This document shows, in pieces, positions 27,601-39,124 of a DNA stretch of 64,000 nucleotides. The stretch comes from Saprolegnia diclina VS20 (taxonomy: Eukaryota; Oomycota; Saprolegniomycetes; Saprolegniales; Saprolegniaceae), in NCBI RefSeq assembly GCF_000281045.1, contig NW_008246086.1, positions 450,118 to 514,117 on the forward strand, given 5' to 3'. The notes below the pieces were generated by a model, which had not been told where the DNA came from, ran no database searches, and saw only the letters and a program-made list of their open reading frames with translations. Numbering within the stretch: position 1 is the stretch's first letter; the number at the start of each line of letters is the position of its first letter. Position numbers and translations under genes: made by a program.

Positions 27601-30600
27601 GGCATCGGCGCCGTGGCGTGACGCGCCGCCGCTCGCGATGTTAACGTTTACGTGGTCGGACATTGCAACTGCCCTGACCGACACGGCATCTGCGATCATA
27701 TTTGTTCAGCCAACGCCCGACCCGCCCGTGCTACTTGTCGCCCAAGCCACAACTATACCAGGCACACACACGGCCGACAACCTCTCCCCGTTGCTGTCGA
27801 CGGTACCGACTCTGATGGTGCCGGAAGACGTGCCACGCATCGTTTCCGGTCTCTCGATCCGGGCGGTCGACTGTCTTTGCATGGATGGCAGCTACTGCGA
27901 GGAGTGTACTGTACTCGTAGCGATCTCAGTTGCGCACGGCACCGTATCGCTGCCGCCGACAAGCGGTGTCGCCTGGGCAGCAGCGACGGCACCGAGCACG
28001 TGGCATCTCTCGGGCAATGTCCCCTCCGTCAACCGCGCGCTGTCCCAATTGTCGTACCAAGGCCAGAACAACTATTACGGAACCGACGCGATGGTTCTTG
28101 TTGTCTCGGTTCTTCAACCGCTCGCGATTTCGGGGCTCGAGTCGACGGCCACCATGCCCGTCGTTGTCACACCGGTCAACGACGTCCCGTACATCGTCCT
28201 CGGTGCCGACTACTACGACACGATTGAAGACGAGGCGCTTTTACTTCCTGGGTTTTACGCCGTCGACGCGGACAACGACAACGTCTCGGTCGCGCTCACC
28301 TTGGACGTCGGTGCGATCTCCGTGGCACACAACGCCACCATCGTCGCTGGCACCGGCAATGGCGACACGACGCTCGTGCTGAACGGGTCGCTCTCGATGG
28401 TCAACGCGGCGCTATCAACGCTCACGTACAACCCACTGCGTCACTGGAACAGCGCAGTGGGCGACAGCTACGACACTCTGCATTTGCGCATCACCGACGT
28501 TGGCGGACTCGATTCGTACTGGCAAGTCACGATCTACGTGGCGCCGGCGCCTGACACGGTGCGCATCTCAATACCCACGGTAGCGTTTGGGACCGCGACA
28601 CCGGCGGTCGCACCGTCGACACTGCTTTACACGATGGAAGGTGCCGTGTTGCCCATCGCCAATTTGTCGCTCTCGTGCGTCGACGCCGTTGCAACCAACG
28701 TCGTCACGGCGACGCTACGCGTCGCGCACGGTGGCTTGAGCGTCGGTGTCACCATCGGTGTCCAACGCACGTCGTCAACGCCGACGGTACTTCAACTCGT
28801 TGGCACGTACGCCCGAGTCAACGCAGCACTGGCAACGCTCGTGTATGCACCAGCGACGTACTACAACGGCGCCGACCAGCTGACTGTGAGCGCGACAGCC
28901 TACGACGAGGCCATGCCGGGTGCATTCAGTCTCCCCGGGCAGCGTATCGTCGCCATCTCGGTGCTCCCCGTCAACAATCCGCCGGTATGGAGCCTCTCGG
29001 AGCAAACGTTTGTGCTCGACAAGTCGGTACTGCAGCAAAGTGTAGCGCTCGACCACCTATCTTTCATCGATCCGGATGCGCTCGACCAGGTACTCGAGCT
29101 GACACTGGAAGCCACCTTTGGGCAGTTGACGCTCAACCCGCATGCCTCGATTGCGCTTGTTGTCGGTGCCGCGGCCCAGAGTTCGTATATCGTTGTGCGG
29201 GGCACCCAGACGCAGCTCAACCTCGCGATGTCGTCGCTGCAGTTTGAACTCGACTTGGCGGCGTACACGGGGGCAGAGGTGGCGACGGTGCAACCGCGGG
29301 TCGTCGCGACGATCGACGACTTGGGCAATTCTGGCGCCGGCGGCCCCAACGTCGTTCAGACGCGACTCTTTGTGCGGGTCACGTCGATTCGAAACGCGGC
29401 GCCCGTCATTACGCTCCCGGCACTGAGTATTGCGATCGATGAAGACACACCGTACACGCTGCACGGCCTTGTGGTGACGGACGATGACGCTGCCGACACC
29501 TTTGGCAGTGAGGTGCAGGTGACCTTAGCGTGTGAGCATGGGCACTTTCAGCTTGACACGAGCACCGCCGGTCTCGACATTCTCGAGGAGGAGCCCGGCC
29601 TCTTGCACGTCCAAGGGCCGTTGGAGCTCATCAACTATGCGCTCCAGCGTGCCACGTACGTCGGTGCCCTCAACTACTTTGGTCAAGACAGCATCGTGGT
29701 GACGGCAAATGATCTCGGCAACACGGGCACGGGCGGTCCGCAGCAAGCATCGGCGACGATGGCGGTTGTCATAACGTCCGTGTGCGATCCTCCGACGTGG
29801 GCATCGACGCCGCCGGCGCTCTTTTCGACGCCCGAAGATACACCGTTGTTGCTTTCCGGCGCGTTGCGTCTTCAGGACGTCGACGCCAGTGTCATGGACG
29901 TCGATCGCGTCTTGACGCTGTCCATCTCGGTGGCGGTCGGCGGCGTCCTACTGGCGACGCACGCAGGCCTGCATGTGACAGCGTCATCGACAAACGACGG
30001 CGTCGGGCATCTCTATTACTCGACGGCGACGATCGCAGGCACGGTCGACGACCTGAATGCAGCACTGCGCGGCCTGATGTACCTTTCTCCTGCTGACTGG
30101 ACCTCTGACAGTGGTGGCGGCATCACGTACGACCGCGTGACGCTCGCGATCCGCAGCAGTGCCTGTGCGTCATCGAGCAGCATCGTGCTACTGGTGAACG
30201 TGGCGTCCGTCAACGACGCCCCGCAGCTCGACCTGCCTTCCTGGGTCGCACCGGGTTTGCTGGACGCTGCTGTCGTCGTCGACGAGGATACCGTCGTCGC
30301 CTTGGGTCCCATCGGTGTGACCGATGTCGACGCAACGACATTGATCGTTTCGGTGCAGTGCTCGAGCGGCAGCGTCGCTATGCCTCTTGCGCCGCGCACC
30401 ATGTGGTTTCACGCCACCGGCAGCGCGCTCCTCTCCTTTCAAGGCACGGTGGAGGACGTCAACATCGCACTCGCCGACGTGGCCTTTACGCCGGCGCCCT
30501 ACTTTGTCGGACGGTCCCTCATCGTGCTCAACGTCTCGGACGGCACGACGCTTATGACGAGCGCGACGTTTACGGTGACGACGCAAGCCGTGGCGACGCC

Positions 30601-32786
30601 GGTGCAGATCCTTGTGCCGGACGAACCGCCGGTGGCGATGCGCAATGCGACGACGCGTCTCGGCAACGTCTACCTCCCGACGACCATCACTGCATTGCAT
30701 CTCCCGCCGCCGTCGTTCACGCTCTTTCAAAGCTCCATGGTGCAGCCCGACACGAAAGCTAATGCTACCGACGTGAGCACGACGTGGCGGAGTGCCGAGG
30801 CGAGCGCAGAGGTTGTGTCCCCCACGCACTTTGCGACGTTCCAGGGGCGGCTTGTGTTTCAGGCGACGACGCCAGCCGCCGGCACCGAGCTCATGCAGAC
30901 GTCGGGTGGGGTCACGACACTGCTCGCGGATCTCTACCCCGGGCCATTGAGCGGCAACCCCACCGAAATGGTCGTCTTCTCGGTCGACGGCAACCTCTAC
31001 TTTGCCGCCGATGGCATCGACACGTCGTGGCGCCTGCCGCCGTCGCACACTGACACCTGCGGAGGCCTCCGTCGCAGCTCCGTGTCACCGACCGTTGCCT
31101 TTGTCGTCGCCGATGCCAACACGTGGCACCCCACCGCGGTACGCGCCAAATGCCAACATGTAACCGACTACAACCGGTGGGGAATAGGTGTACGACTGTC
31201 CAACCGGTTATGCGTGGGCGACCACAGCGCAAGGCCAAGCACTCTTCGTCGGCACGCAAGGTGCGAATGGATCGCTGGCCGAGCCATTGACGTACTATGA
31301 CCAATGCGGCTGGGACGGGTACACCTACGGGGGTCGCACCCGCCACTGCTTTTGGTTTGCCGACTCGGGGGTACGCCCTACTGTTTTCTCGGTGAAGGAA
31401 ATGATGCAAAATATCGTGATGTAGACCACGGGCGCCTGCAAGCACGCGGGCCAGCGCGACTCGTTCCGCATTGAATTCGATGCGTCGACGACCAATTTTG
31501 CCGGAATAGTATGCGTAGCAACGCCGTCGACACCGACGCGTGGGCGCGAACTCTGGCGCACCGACGGTGTCGTGACATCGCGCGTCACGGACATTGCGAT
31601 CGGTTCGGACAGCGCCAACCCTACGTACCTCACCGAGTACAACGGTCAGCTCTACTTCCAGGCGTCGACGTCCGACCTCGGCGCGGAGCTCTACACGTTT
31701 GACGGCACGCGAGCAACGATCGTATCTGATATCGTACGGGGGAGTCGCAGCAGCCACCCGCGGTGTCTCACCGTGTACGGCGGCGCCTTGTTCTTTACCG
31801 CCGACTCGGACGTCTTTGGCGCCGAATTGTGGACGTTTGACGGGACCAACGCGCTTCTTGTGCACGACATCTGCACCGGCGTCTGCGCGTCATCACCGAC
31901 GTCGCTTGTGGCGTTGCCCAACTGGCTTCTCTTCCAAGCCGACGACGGTGTTCACGGCCCCGAGCTTTGGAAAACCAACGGCGTGAGCACGATGCTGCTG
32001 CTGGACATTTACTTGGGCCCGACCGGATCCCTGCCGTCGATGCTCACTCGTTTTGGCACTAGTGTCTATTTCGCAGCCAACGACGGTGTCCACGGCACCG
32101 AGCTCTGGGTCACGGACGGCAATAGCGCAAATATGCTCGTCGATCTCGTACCTGGGGCAACGTCGTCGTCGCCGCAGTACTTCACCGTGGCGTCGGCGGG
32201 CCTTCGCAACACGCTGTCGGTGTCGCCGGCTTTGTACTTTGCCGCCACCACCGCCGACGGTCAAAGGACGCTGTATGCATCCGACGGTTCGATCGGCGGG
32301 ACCAAATGGGTCACGGCACCGGTGGCGATCGACGACGCGGCGCTGCAAGCGATGCCGCGACCGGCATTTGGACTCGCGCAGTCGACGCTCTTTTACCCGG
32401 GGAGGAGTCCGCAACTGGCGTGGGCTTCCGTGTGGAACGGCAAGCAGCCATTTGTGCCGCTTGCCCGCTCGCAATCCGTCTACCTCGTGGACGTCGACCA
32501 GTCGACAGCGCTGGCGACCGTGTCGATGTCGGTATCTTTTGGCCAAATTGTCATCGCCACGACCGCAACCCGTGTCACGTTTGTCGTCGGCTCCAACGGT
32601 GTGCCAAGCCAGATGCTGACGCTGCAAGGCGCGGTGCCGGACCTCAACCTTGCGCTTCGCGACATCTTGTATGTGGCCTCCGCCACGTCGACCGGTGACG
32701 ACACGGTCGCTCTCTCGGTCGCACGGCAAGGCGATTGGTTGGCCCCGAGCACCGCGTCGTTTCCGGTGCGTCTTGTGTCAACCTAG
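12695..32786 (+). CDS. Giant secreted multi-domain protein (cadherin-like, W-x-ITF modules, two propeller-like blocks)
   Basis: One gene of nine exons: 12695-12790, 12840-12941, 12991-15061, 15112-16016, 16061-19772, 19821-25265, 25311-31138, 31188-31370, 31425-32786. All eight introns are 44-54 nt GT-AG and keep the frame, giving about 6,567 residues. The N-terminus is a likely signal peptide (MGPSTWGLAAASIGAVLSAL). Modules in order: cadherin-like (about 33-330); a long series of beta modules ending in W-x-I-T-F (about 360-2100, again about 3400-3900); cadherin-like repeats with EDT...HGTL...Y-P-x-x-x-x-G-x-D (2150-3300, 4800-5900, 6430-6567); and two propeller-like blocks rich in ELW/ELY-x-S/T-DG and D-I/L-x-P-G (about 4300-4790 and 5930-6420), each carrying a Cys-rich CPxGYxW ... 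CGWDGYT insert. I see no C-terminal membrane segment or anchor. It is presumably a cell-surface, zoospore or matrix protein; its function is unknown. Confidence 0.88.
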
Positions 32787-33241
32787 TCCCTACACACAAG
32801 ATTATTTGCCCTTGTCAATGTGTCAATTCATACATAGTATACACGAAATTTGTGAAACAACGTGTTTTGTCGCCGAAGGTTGTCGAGTTGTTACGAAATT
32901 CGTACAAAAATAAACCACCAGCACTAGGCGCGTCACAATAACAGGTCCAAGTGGCTGCCATGCTCTTGATGTTCCGTGTGGGCCACTGCAAGATGAATTT
33001 ACTTACGTCCACGGAGCTAACATGACGCGTCCTCGCCACATTGCACTTTGAGGTACTGGAGAATCGTGCCATGCATTTAGTAGATCGTCGATGCGCACGG
33101 TAGTGTACATAGTAGCTCGTGTTTCCGCTGCTATAGAGCCGCAAGTCGACGGTACGCCGTGGGCAGAAGCCTGCAGTCAACGCTGCCCCGTCAGTTGTCG
33201 CAACATCCCAACCGAAAAGACCATAAATGATATGTAAACAC
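32787..33241. other. Intergenic region between convergent genes
   Basis: A/T-rich at 32800-32930, presumably the 3' ends of the giant gene and the ankyrin-PDZ gene. Nothing else is seen. Confidence 0.5.
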
Positions 33242-34826
33242 TTAGACGGACGACACGGACGAGCGTTTCCGGTAGAGACTTCGAAACAGCCGGGGTCGGT
33301 CCTTGGACTCTTGGCGAAAGCGAAGCGTGAGTGGGCGCGTCGCGTCCGTGAGGGCCCACAGCGTGTGCTGCATGCCAGCGTACTCGACGTGTGTGTGGTT
33401 ATTGATGCCGACGAGGCAGTCGCCGACGTTGACGCCTGGAAACGCCGACTGGAACGCCGGTGAGAGCGCGACAACGACGATCTTGACGCGCTGGCCCTTG
33501 GCGTCAGCGACGCCTTCCAGAGACAAGCCAATTTGACCCGGCGTCGTCACCACAATGTCATACAACGACTCGGTCTTTCGCTGGGGCTTCGGCGGCTCAA
33601 GCCGGACAAGGCTCAATGTGGCCATGGCGGCAAACCGGTGGGCGCCTGTGGCCGCGACGACCGCCGGTGGCACGACCTCGCTCGAGACCGAACTCGTCTC
33701 CCAGTCGTCGCTTGCCGACGAGCACGACTCGAGCGTGCTTAGCTCCAGCGCACGCGAGTCTTCGGTCGGGTCTTGGTTGTCCGAGACGGCTTGGTTGTTG
33801 CCTCTACATGTCACTTGGAATCAGTCGAATGCTTGGCGTCGGGCAGCGCACCGCTGGCGCAGGACGAGGTCATTGACGCTCTTGACCGAGACTGTTTGGC
33901 CAGAGTCGAGGTCCTTGACGCACAGTGTGTCTTCCAGAGCGCGCATCGCTTCTGTCGACAAGGCCACCGGCGTCGGGCGGTACTGCTCGTAGTAGATACG
34001 GTACATCGATGGCACATCCAGCACTTCCGCGTCGAGCGTGATGCACCCGACGTGGCCTATCAAGGCGCTTGCAGCGGTACATACATCGTTGTCGTCGTTG
34101 TACCTGGCGGCACGGGGATCGTGCGCGACGTCTGTTCCCACACAGGCACGGACGACTGCAAGTCGACTACCCGGATCCGGTCCAAATGGCTGTGGTCGGG
34201 AGGCGCGTGGAACATGACCTTGAGCGGCTTTTTGAACTCGTGCGTTGGCGCCGGGATCTCGAGCGTGTAGCCGCGGTCGGCCATGTGCTTATCGACGATG
34301 CCCCAGCAGACGCGGACGGCGGTCTCGTGCGACAACATCTCCGTGTGCTGGAGGAGAGAGCGCGCCTTTTGGACCCGCGGGAATGAAAGGTCGGAAGCGC
34401 CAAAGCCAAAGATGTTGTACTCGACGTGCACGCCTCGGCGGAGCAGTTCGTGCACGACGTCGATCGCGCCGCCGGCGCTACGCCATGCTGAGCCGCGAGA
34501 TATGCAGACCGACGTACCAGGCGTAATGCAGGCAGCTCCAGCCGCGGGCGTCCGTGTGGTTGATGTCGCAGCCAGCGTCGGCGAGGATCACCGAGATGCG
34601 CAGGCGCGTGTCCGTGTCCTGCTTGATGGCCAGCCTACAGGCATACTTGGCATGAGAGACGTCGCATGCGCGCCGTGTACATGAGCAGGTTGCGTCCACG
34701 CTTGTCAATGTGCTTGAGGTTGACGCCCTTCTCGATGGCCAAGCGCACGCCCTCGACGTGGCCGTAGCGCAGCGAGTGCACGAGCATCTTGAGCAGCGCA
34801 ACATGGAGGAGGCTCTGGACGCCCAT
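33242..34826 (-). CDS. Ankyrin-repeat plus PDZ-domain protein
   Basis: Five exons: 34681-34826, 34518-34634, 34104-34477, 33852-34056, 33242-33803, with introns of 46, 40, 47, 48 nt, giving 467 residues. Residues 1-115 form about three ankyrin repeats, read across two introns (GHVEGVRLAIEKGVNLKHI; CDINHTDARGWSCLHYACAG; VVHELLRRGVHVEYN). A middle region of unknown fold follows (VMFHAPPDHSHLDRIRVVD; MYRIYYEQYRPTPVALST). A Ser-rich acidic linker leads to a C-terminal PDZ domain (about 362-447) with the carboxylate-binding loop QIGLSLEG and GDCLVGINNHTH. The tail is basic (LYRKRSSVSSV). It looks like a cytosolic scaffold joining an ankyrin ligand to a PDZ ligand; partners are unknown. Confidence 0.85.
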
Positions 34827-35469
34827 CGTGATCTCCGCGACTGGCCCTCTCCCAAGCGAATAAAATTATTGAATATTATTGCACCGCCGTTACACAGGAT
34901 ACGCCATTTTATATTACTCGCAGCGTCGAACGCCATCAGATTTCCGACGTGGCGGCCGGCGTCGTCGCGCTCGCAGGCAGACCTCGCCTGGTCATGGCCA
35001 TGGCTATGGCCATGCCAGCGCCTTGGCAGCGACCGTATGAGCCTCATGAAAGGCTCCTCGCTCGCAGGCCAAGTGGCCATCGACGAATGGAACGACCAAC
35101 GAACGTGGCTTTAGCCCGGCTCTTCAGGGCCGCGATCTTTGCACGGATCGCAGTGTACCTTGTGGCATGCGCGACGTCTGGCGAGGACGAGCGAGCGCGC
35201 TCAGGAAGCGCCAGACGATCGGTGTGGTAGAGAGCTCCATTGCGCAGAGAGCGCGCCGTTGACGATGATGATCTCGGCACGACGAGCGAGCAGAAGTGAT
35301 TCCGGCAACGCGGTGCGTCGGATGCTGGCGCAGCAGCATGCATGGTTCCATGGACGGTCAGCCACGAGCACAAGCATGGAGGCAAAACAACGCTTGGTCA
35401 TGTAGCTGCAAGGGAGGAGCGGTGGTATTCAATGGCATTACATATCAGCGATTGTGTCGGGACAAGCGC
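34827..35469. other. Intergenic region
   Basis: Upstream of the ankyrin-PDZ gene (A/T-rich at 34858-34920) and downstream of the WW gene. A short minus-strand frame (MELSTTPIVWRFLSALARPR) near 35240 might be a small exon, but no partner exon could be found. Confidence 0.4.
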
Positions 35470-36701
35470 CTAGTCTTCGTACATCCACTTGTTGCGGATG
35501 CGGTGGCGCTTGCGCTTCTTCTCCGCGTTGACCTTCTTCCAGTCGACGTTCTTCTTCTGGAGCGCTTCCTTCATGCGCTTGGCCTCCGCACGGTTGGCCT
35601 CAAAGGCCGTCATGTCGAAGAAGTTGCTCATTTGGCGCCCGGCCTTGTCGCTCGGTACGCCGGCCTTGGCCCAGTAGTCGTTGTCGAGGCCCGCGCTCGC
35701 AAACCGCCCGCTCACGAGGCTCATGCCGGCCGTCGACGAGTAGTCATACCCCACACGCGACGCAATCGACGCGTTCGCCGCCGCCGCTTGCGCATCCACC
35801 GGGACCCAGTCCGCGTTCTACAGCAAGCGTGTGAGTGCACATCATATGCGAACGTAATACCACATACGCCGGCCGCGATGCCGCCTTCGGTCGGGACCTC
35901 CCACTGCGTCGTGCCCGTCTCCGAGTCGTGGTAGTAGTAGCGCTGCGTGTTGGTATCGTAGTGCTGCTGCCAGCGCGCCGTGTTGCCCGACGCCCCGACG
36001 TTGCCAAGGATCGAGTTGAGGCGGTTGACCGGGTCGTTTGCACTCGCCACTGGCGCCGACGTCGTCGGTGCGGTTGCCGTCGCCGCCGACTGCGCCTTGG
36101 CCGCCGACGAGTTGGCAGCAGCGGCCGCTGCCTTGTTCATCCATTCTTGGTACTTGGCGCTGCCCGAGACGACCTCGGTGCTCGCAATCGCGGACCCGTC
36201 CTTGATCACACCGTCGACGGGCTCTTCCCACGTCGTTTCCTTGGTGTGCACGTTGAAGAAGTACGGCTTGTTGGACGTCGCGTCGATGTACCGGTAGTAG
36301 TCGGGTGCCTTCTCATCAGCGACGGGCGTCGGCTTGGGCGCATCCGCGATCGCGCCAAAGGCGTACTCTTCCTCGATGTTTTCGTCCTCTTCTTCGTCGT
36401 CGTCTTCGCCTTGGTCGGACGTGTAGAACGTCGGCGCCTCCCACTGCGTCTTGCCCGAGTTCATGTCCGAGTAGTATGGCTTCTGGGTCGTCGGGTCAAT
36501 GTACTTGACCCAGAGGCAGCCATCGTCGTCCTCGATGGCCTCGGCCTTGCGCTTCTTCCCGCTCTCGCCGTCGCCGCCAGCTTTCGCCGCAAAGTCCTTG
36601 GGCTCATCCCACGTCGTCTCGCCCGTCGTCTCGTTGAAGTAGTACGCCTTGTTCGAGTCTTCATCCACGTGGCGGACCCATGCGCTCGTCGGCGGGCTCA
36701 T
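35470..36701 (-). CDS. Protein with four WW domains, probably pre-mRNA splicing related
   Basis: Two exons, 35868-36701 and 35470-35817, with a 50-nt intron, giving 393 residues from the ATG at 36701 (MSPPTSAWVRHVDED). Four WW domains bind Pro-rich ligands: about 6-34, 64-90, 135-161 and 244-270, each with both Trp/Tyr anchors and a closing Pro (for example WVKYIDPTTQKPYY and TTWEEP). A Lys/Arg-rich and an Asp/Glu-rich linker lie between them. The C-terminus has a conserved block GRQMSNFFDMTAFEANRAEA followed by a Lys/Arg-rich end KKRKRHRIRNKWMYED. Tandem WW domains with a basic tail suggest a spliceosome-associated protein of the WBP4/FNBP21 kind; this is inference. Confidence 0.85.
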
Positions 36702-37942
36702 TCTGGACCGCGGAATCCTTCTTTCGGTCACTGGCTGTGGGTTTGGTGGATCCCGCTAAAGTGCGTCCTTCGACTTTTTTCACGCCTCCTTAGCCACCCG
36801 CCGACTGCAACCAGGTGGAACATGCAGACCTTGAAGGTGTATGATGTAAGCGCTGCGTCACTTGGGTCCATGCGTCTGTCTGCGCGCGGTGAATGCACGC
36901 ACTTCTGCCTCTGTACAGCGCCGTCAGGCACGCGCGCTTCCTCACCGAACAAAAATTTGCACGCATAAAACAGGCAGCCCGATCGCGCAAGCAGCGCCAT
37001 GAGGCATGTCTCCTTGTAGCGTCACCTCTCTACTGCACTCGCATTCAAGACCGTAGTGCATCGACAGTCCATGCCGCGGGACGTAGTGGACACTCGTGAT
37101 GAGCTACTAATGCCTTGGGTATGCAGCCGCAAGTAGCAAGCACGCGCCATACGGCTGCGCCGTGGAGCATACCGGTAACAGTCGTCGTCGCTCCCACGAG
37201 GCATGTCATCGGTCGATAGGTTTTCCCAACGACGTGCACGACGTTGAAAAGGCTCGGGCATCGGGGGCCTTGATCGTGCGGGTAAAATGCCAGCTAAAGA
37301 TGCGTGCGTTCAGCCATTCGAATAAAGACGCGGCGCCAACACACTTGAAGTTTGTATGCAACTGCAAAGTCCGGCGTGGCGCGTTTCTCTGTACAGTCTG
37401 TCAATGACACGACAGCTTGTGCAGATCATGGGTGCGCATGGCGGCGCGTCGCCGTCCCGTCCTACGCTCGTTCGCTGCGGCTTTGTCGATCTTGGGGCGT
37501 CATCATCATACTGCGTGGCGGTGCCCTGTACATGCTGGAAGTTGAACCGGCCAAGTCGTCGTCTCTGCGTCGTTCCCAAGTGGGCTACTCGAGCAGCACA
37601 TCCTCAACAGCAGACGCAGTGGTGCAGGGAACGTTTGGTAAACAGCCCTCCCGCATCTCGCAACACATGTGCTCAAGAGTGGCATGATGCAATGTATATC
37701 GTCGTCGCCATTTCGTTCGGCTCTGGACGGGAAGCTCGGCGCGGGGGCTACCTCCTAGTACGTGTAGGGGTCTGCGCGAGGTCCATACACTGTCACCACA
37801 TACACTCGAGCTTGAACTTGGTCGTTCATCTCCACCACGACCAACACAGTGCAGGAGACATGTCAGACGTGGGCAGGAATAAATTAGCAAACGTGGAGAT
37901 CGAATAGAGCAAAAAGGGCACGGACAGCGACGACGACGACGG
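36702..37942. other. 1.2-kb intergenic region
   Basis: Lies between the WW gene start and the 3' end of the small Cys/His gene. Only short frames with no recognisable domains are present on either strand. Confidence 0.5.
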
Positions 37943-38350
37943 CTAGTGGGAGGACCACGTACTCGGCGACCCGAGCATTTCAAACTCGGCCGAGTCTTCC
38001 GTGAGTTCCATGGACGTAAGGAGAATGTCAAAGTCGATCTGGGAGAGCGGTGGCAGCTCTTCCGTTGCGCCGTTCGCAGCAAAGGCTATGGGCTCGAGGT
38101 CGAGGCTCGCCGAGCGCTGGAGGACCTTGGCCTTCTCAATGAGCTCACAGTATGCCAGCACGTCTTTGGGCCGCGTCGACGGCGACCGCTGGTCGAGCGA
38201 CTTGCGCTTGAGCACGTAGAGCTGTTGCATCGCGTTGGCCTTTTCGCGGTGGTATTCGCACAGGTTGTGCAGCGACCCGTTCTTCTTGCTCGACCGCGCG
38301 TTCATGCACGGCTTGTTCGGGTACTTGCAGAGGCTCGGATTCGGCTCCAT
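37943..38350 (-). CDS. Small Cys/His (putative zinc-binding) protein
   Basis: A single-exon gene of 135 residues starting at 38350 (MEPNPSLCKYPNKPC). The N-terminus has a compact Cys/His pattern, Cys8, Cys15, His28, Cys31 and His34 (GSLHNLCEYHREKANAMQQL), followed by a helical Gln/Lys-rich stretch. It looks like a short zinc-binding element next to a basic helix, of a type I recall from many oomycete proteins annotated as hypothetical. The C-terminal half is acidic and Leu-rich (PLSQIDFDILLTSMELTED), resembling a short activation-type tail. An initiator element directly precedes the ATG. It could be a nuclear regulatory protein, but this is inference. Confidence 0.75.
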   Translation of the reverse strand: MEPNPSLCKYPNKPCMNARSSKKNGSLHNLCEYHREKANAMQQLYVLKRKSLDQRSPSTRPKDVLAYCELIEKAKVLQRSASLDLEPIAFAANGATEELPPLSQIDFDILLTSMELTEDSAEFEMLGSPSTWSSH

Positions 38351-38354
38351 TGCT

Positions 38355-38372
38355 GGAAAATTGAAAAGTGAC
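38355..38372 (-). promoter_or_regulatory. Oomycete initiator/FPR element (small Cys/His gene)
   Basis: On the minus strand GTCACTTTTCAATTTTCC ends only four bases before the ATG. It matches the TCAYTT...CAWTTT core promoter consensus and supports the chosen start. Confidence 0.65.
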
Positions 38373-38411
38373 AGCTGTACTACCCATTTTGTGTAGAGAG
38401 GAGGAGGAGCA

Positions 38412-38432
38412 TCGTCGTCGTCGTCGTCGTCT
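38412..38432 (+). repeat. (GTC)n microsatellite
   Basis: About six perfect GTC units in the leader/upstream region of the small Cys/His gene. Confidence 0.8.
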
Positions 38433-39124
38433 CCCGGTGTACCTTGTGTTTTATTGCTACTCCAGCTGCTGAATCAGGCGCCGTCAATGAGCGCCAACCC
38501 AAACTGGTGTCCTTCTGTCCAACCTGCGCTGCGATTGGTGCAAATGGAATCACCGCACCTTGTGATTGGCTACTCGCGGCGCTCGCCGCAGGCACCAGGA
38601 CGTGACAAGGGACTCATCATGCATGATGCGCAGGCGGTGACCGCGCCAGGCGCACTGCGTGGCTCTCCGCCACGTCTGCATCTCACCAAGTGCGATGGAG
38701 TAGGACGACGACGACATACTGAGCACTGGCGCGTCCCACACTTCAACATGACTGTGTAGACAGGCCACACCAGTGCGCTAGGCGCACGCACCTCAACGCC
38801 TCAAGTATGCATCGCTCCAAGCCCCGTGTGCACGCCTCGGTGGACGCTTGGCGGGGACACAGAGGTGGCCGGCTATAAAGACGCGTGGGATTAGACAAGA
38901 CGCGACTTGGGAGCGATGCAGTGTGGGACCGATCGCCGCGCACCTGCGCTGCCACGTGACACGGAGGAATTTGTGGCTGCAAACGCTCGTGACGAGCCGT
39001 GCGTCATCTTGAAGCGCGCTATGCACGAGCGCCATCTCTACCCGCACGAGTAGCTTTGCGCAAGAGAAGAGTACGCACGAGTTCAAAGTTGGATCTGGGT
39101 AGCTTGCATACCAGTGCTCTATAT

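Larger units (their letters stand above)
38351..39124. other. Intergenic region with a GTC microsatellite
   Basis: Upstream of the Cys/His gene and downstream of the RRM gene. It contains a (GTC)n run at 38412-38432 and no credible gene. Confidence 0.5.
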
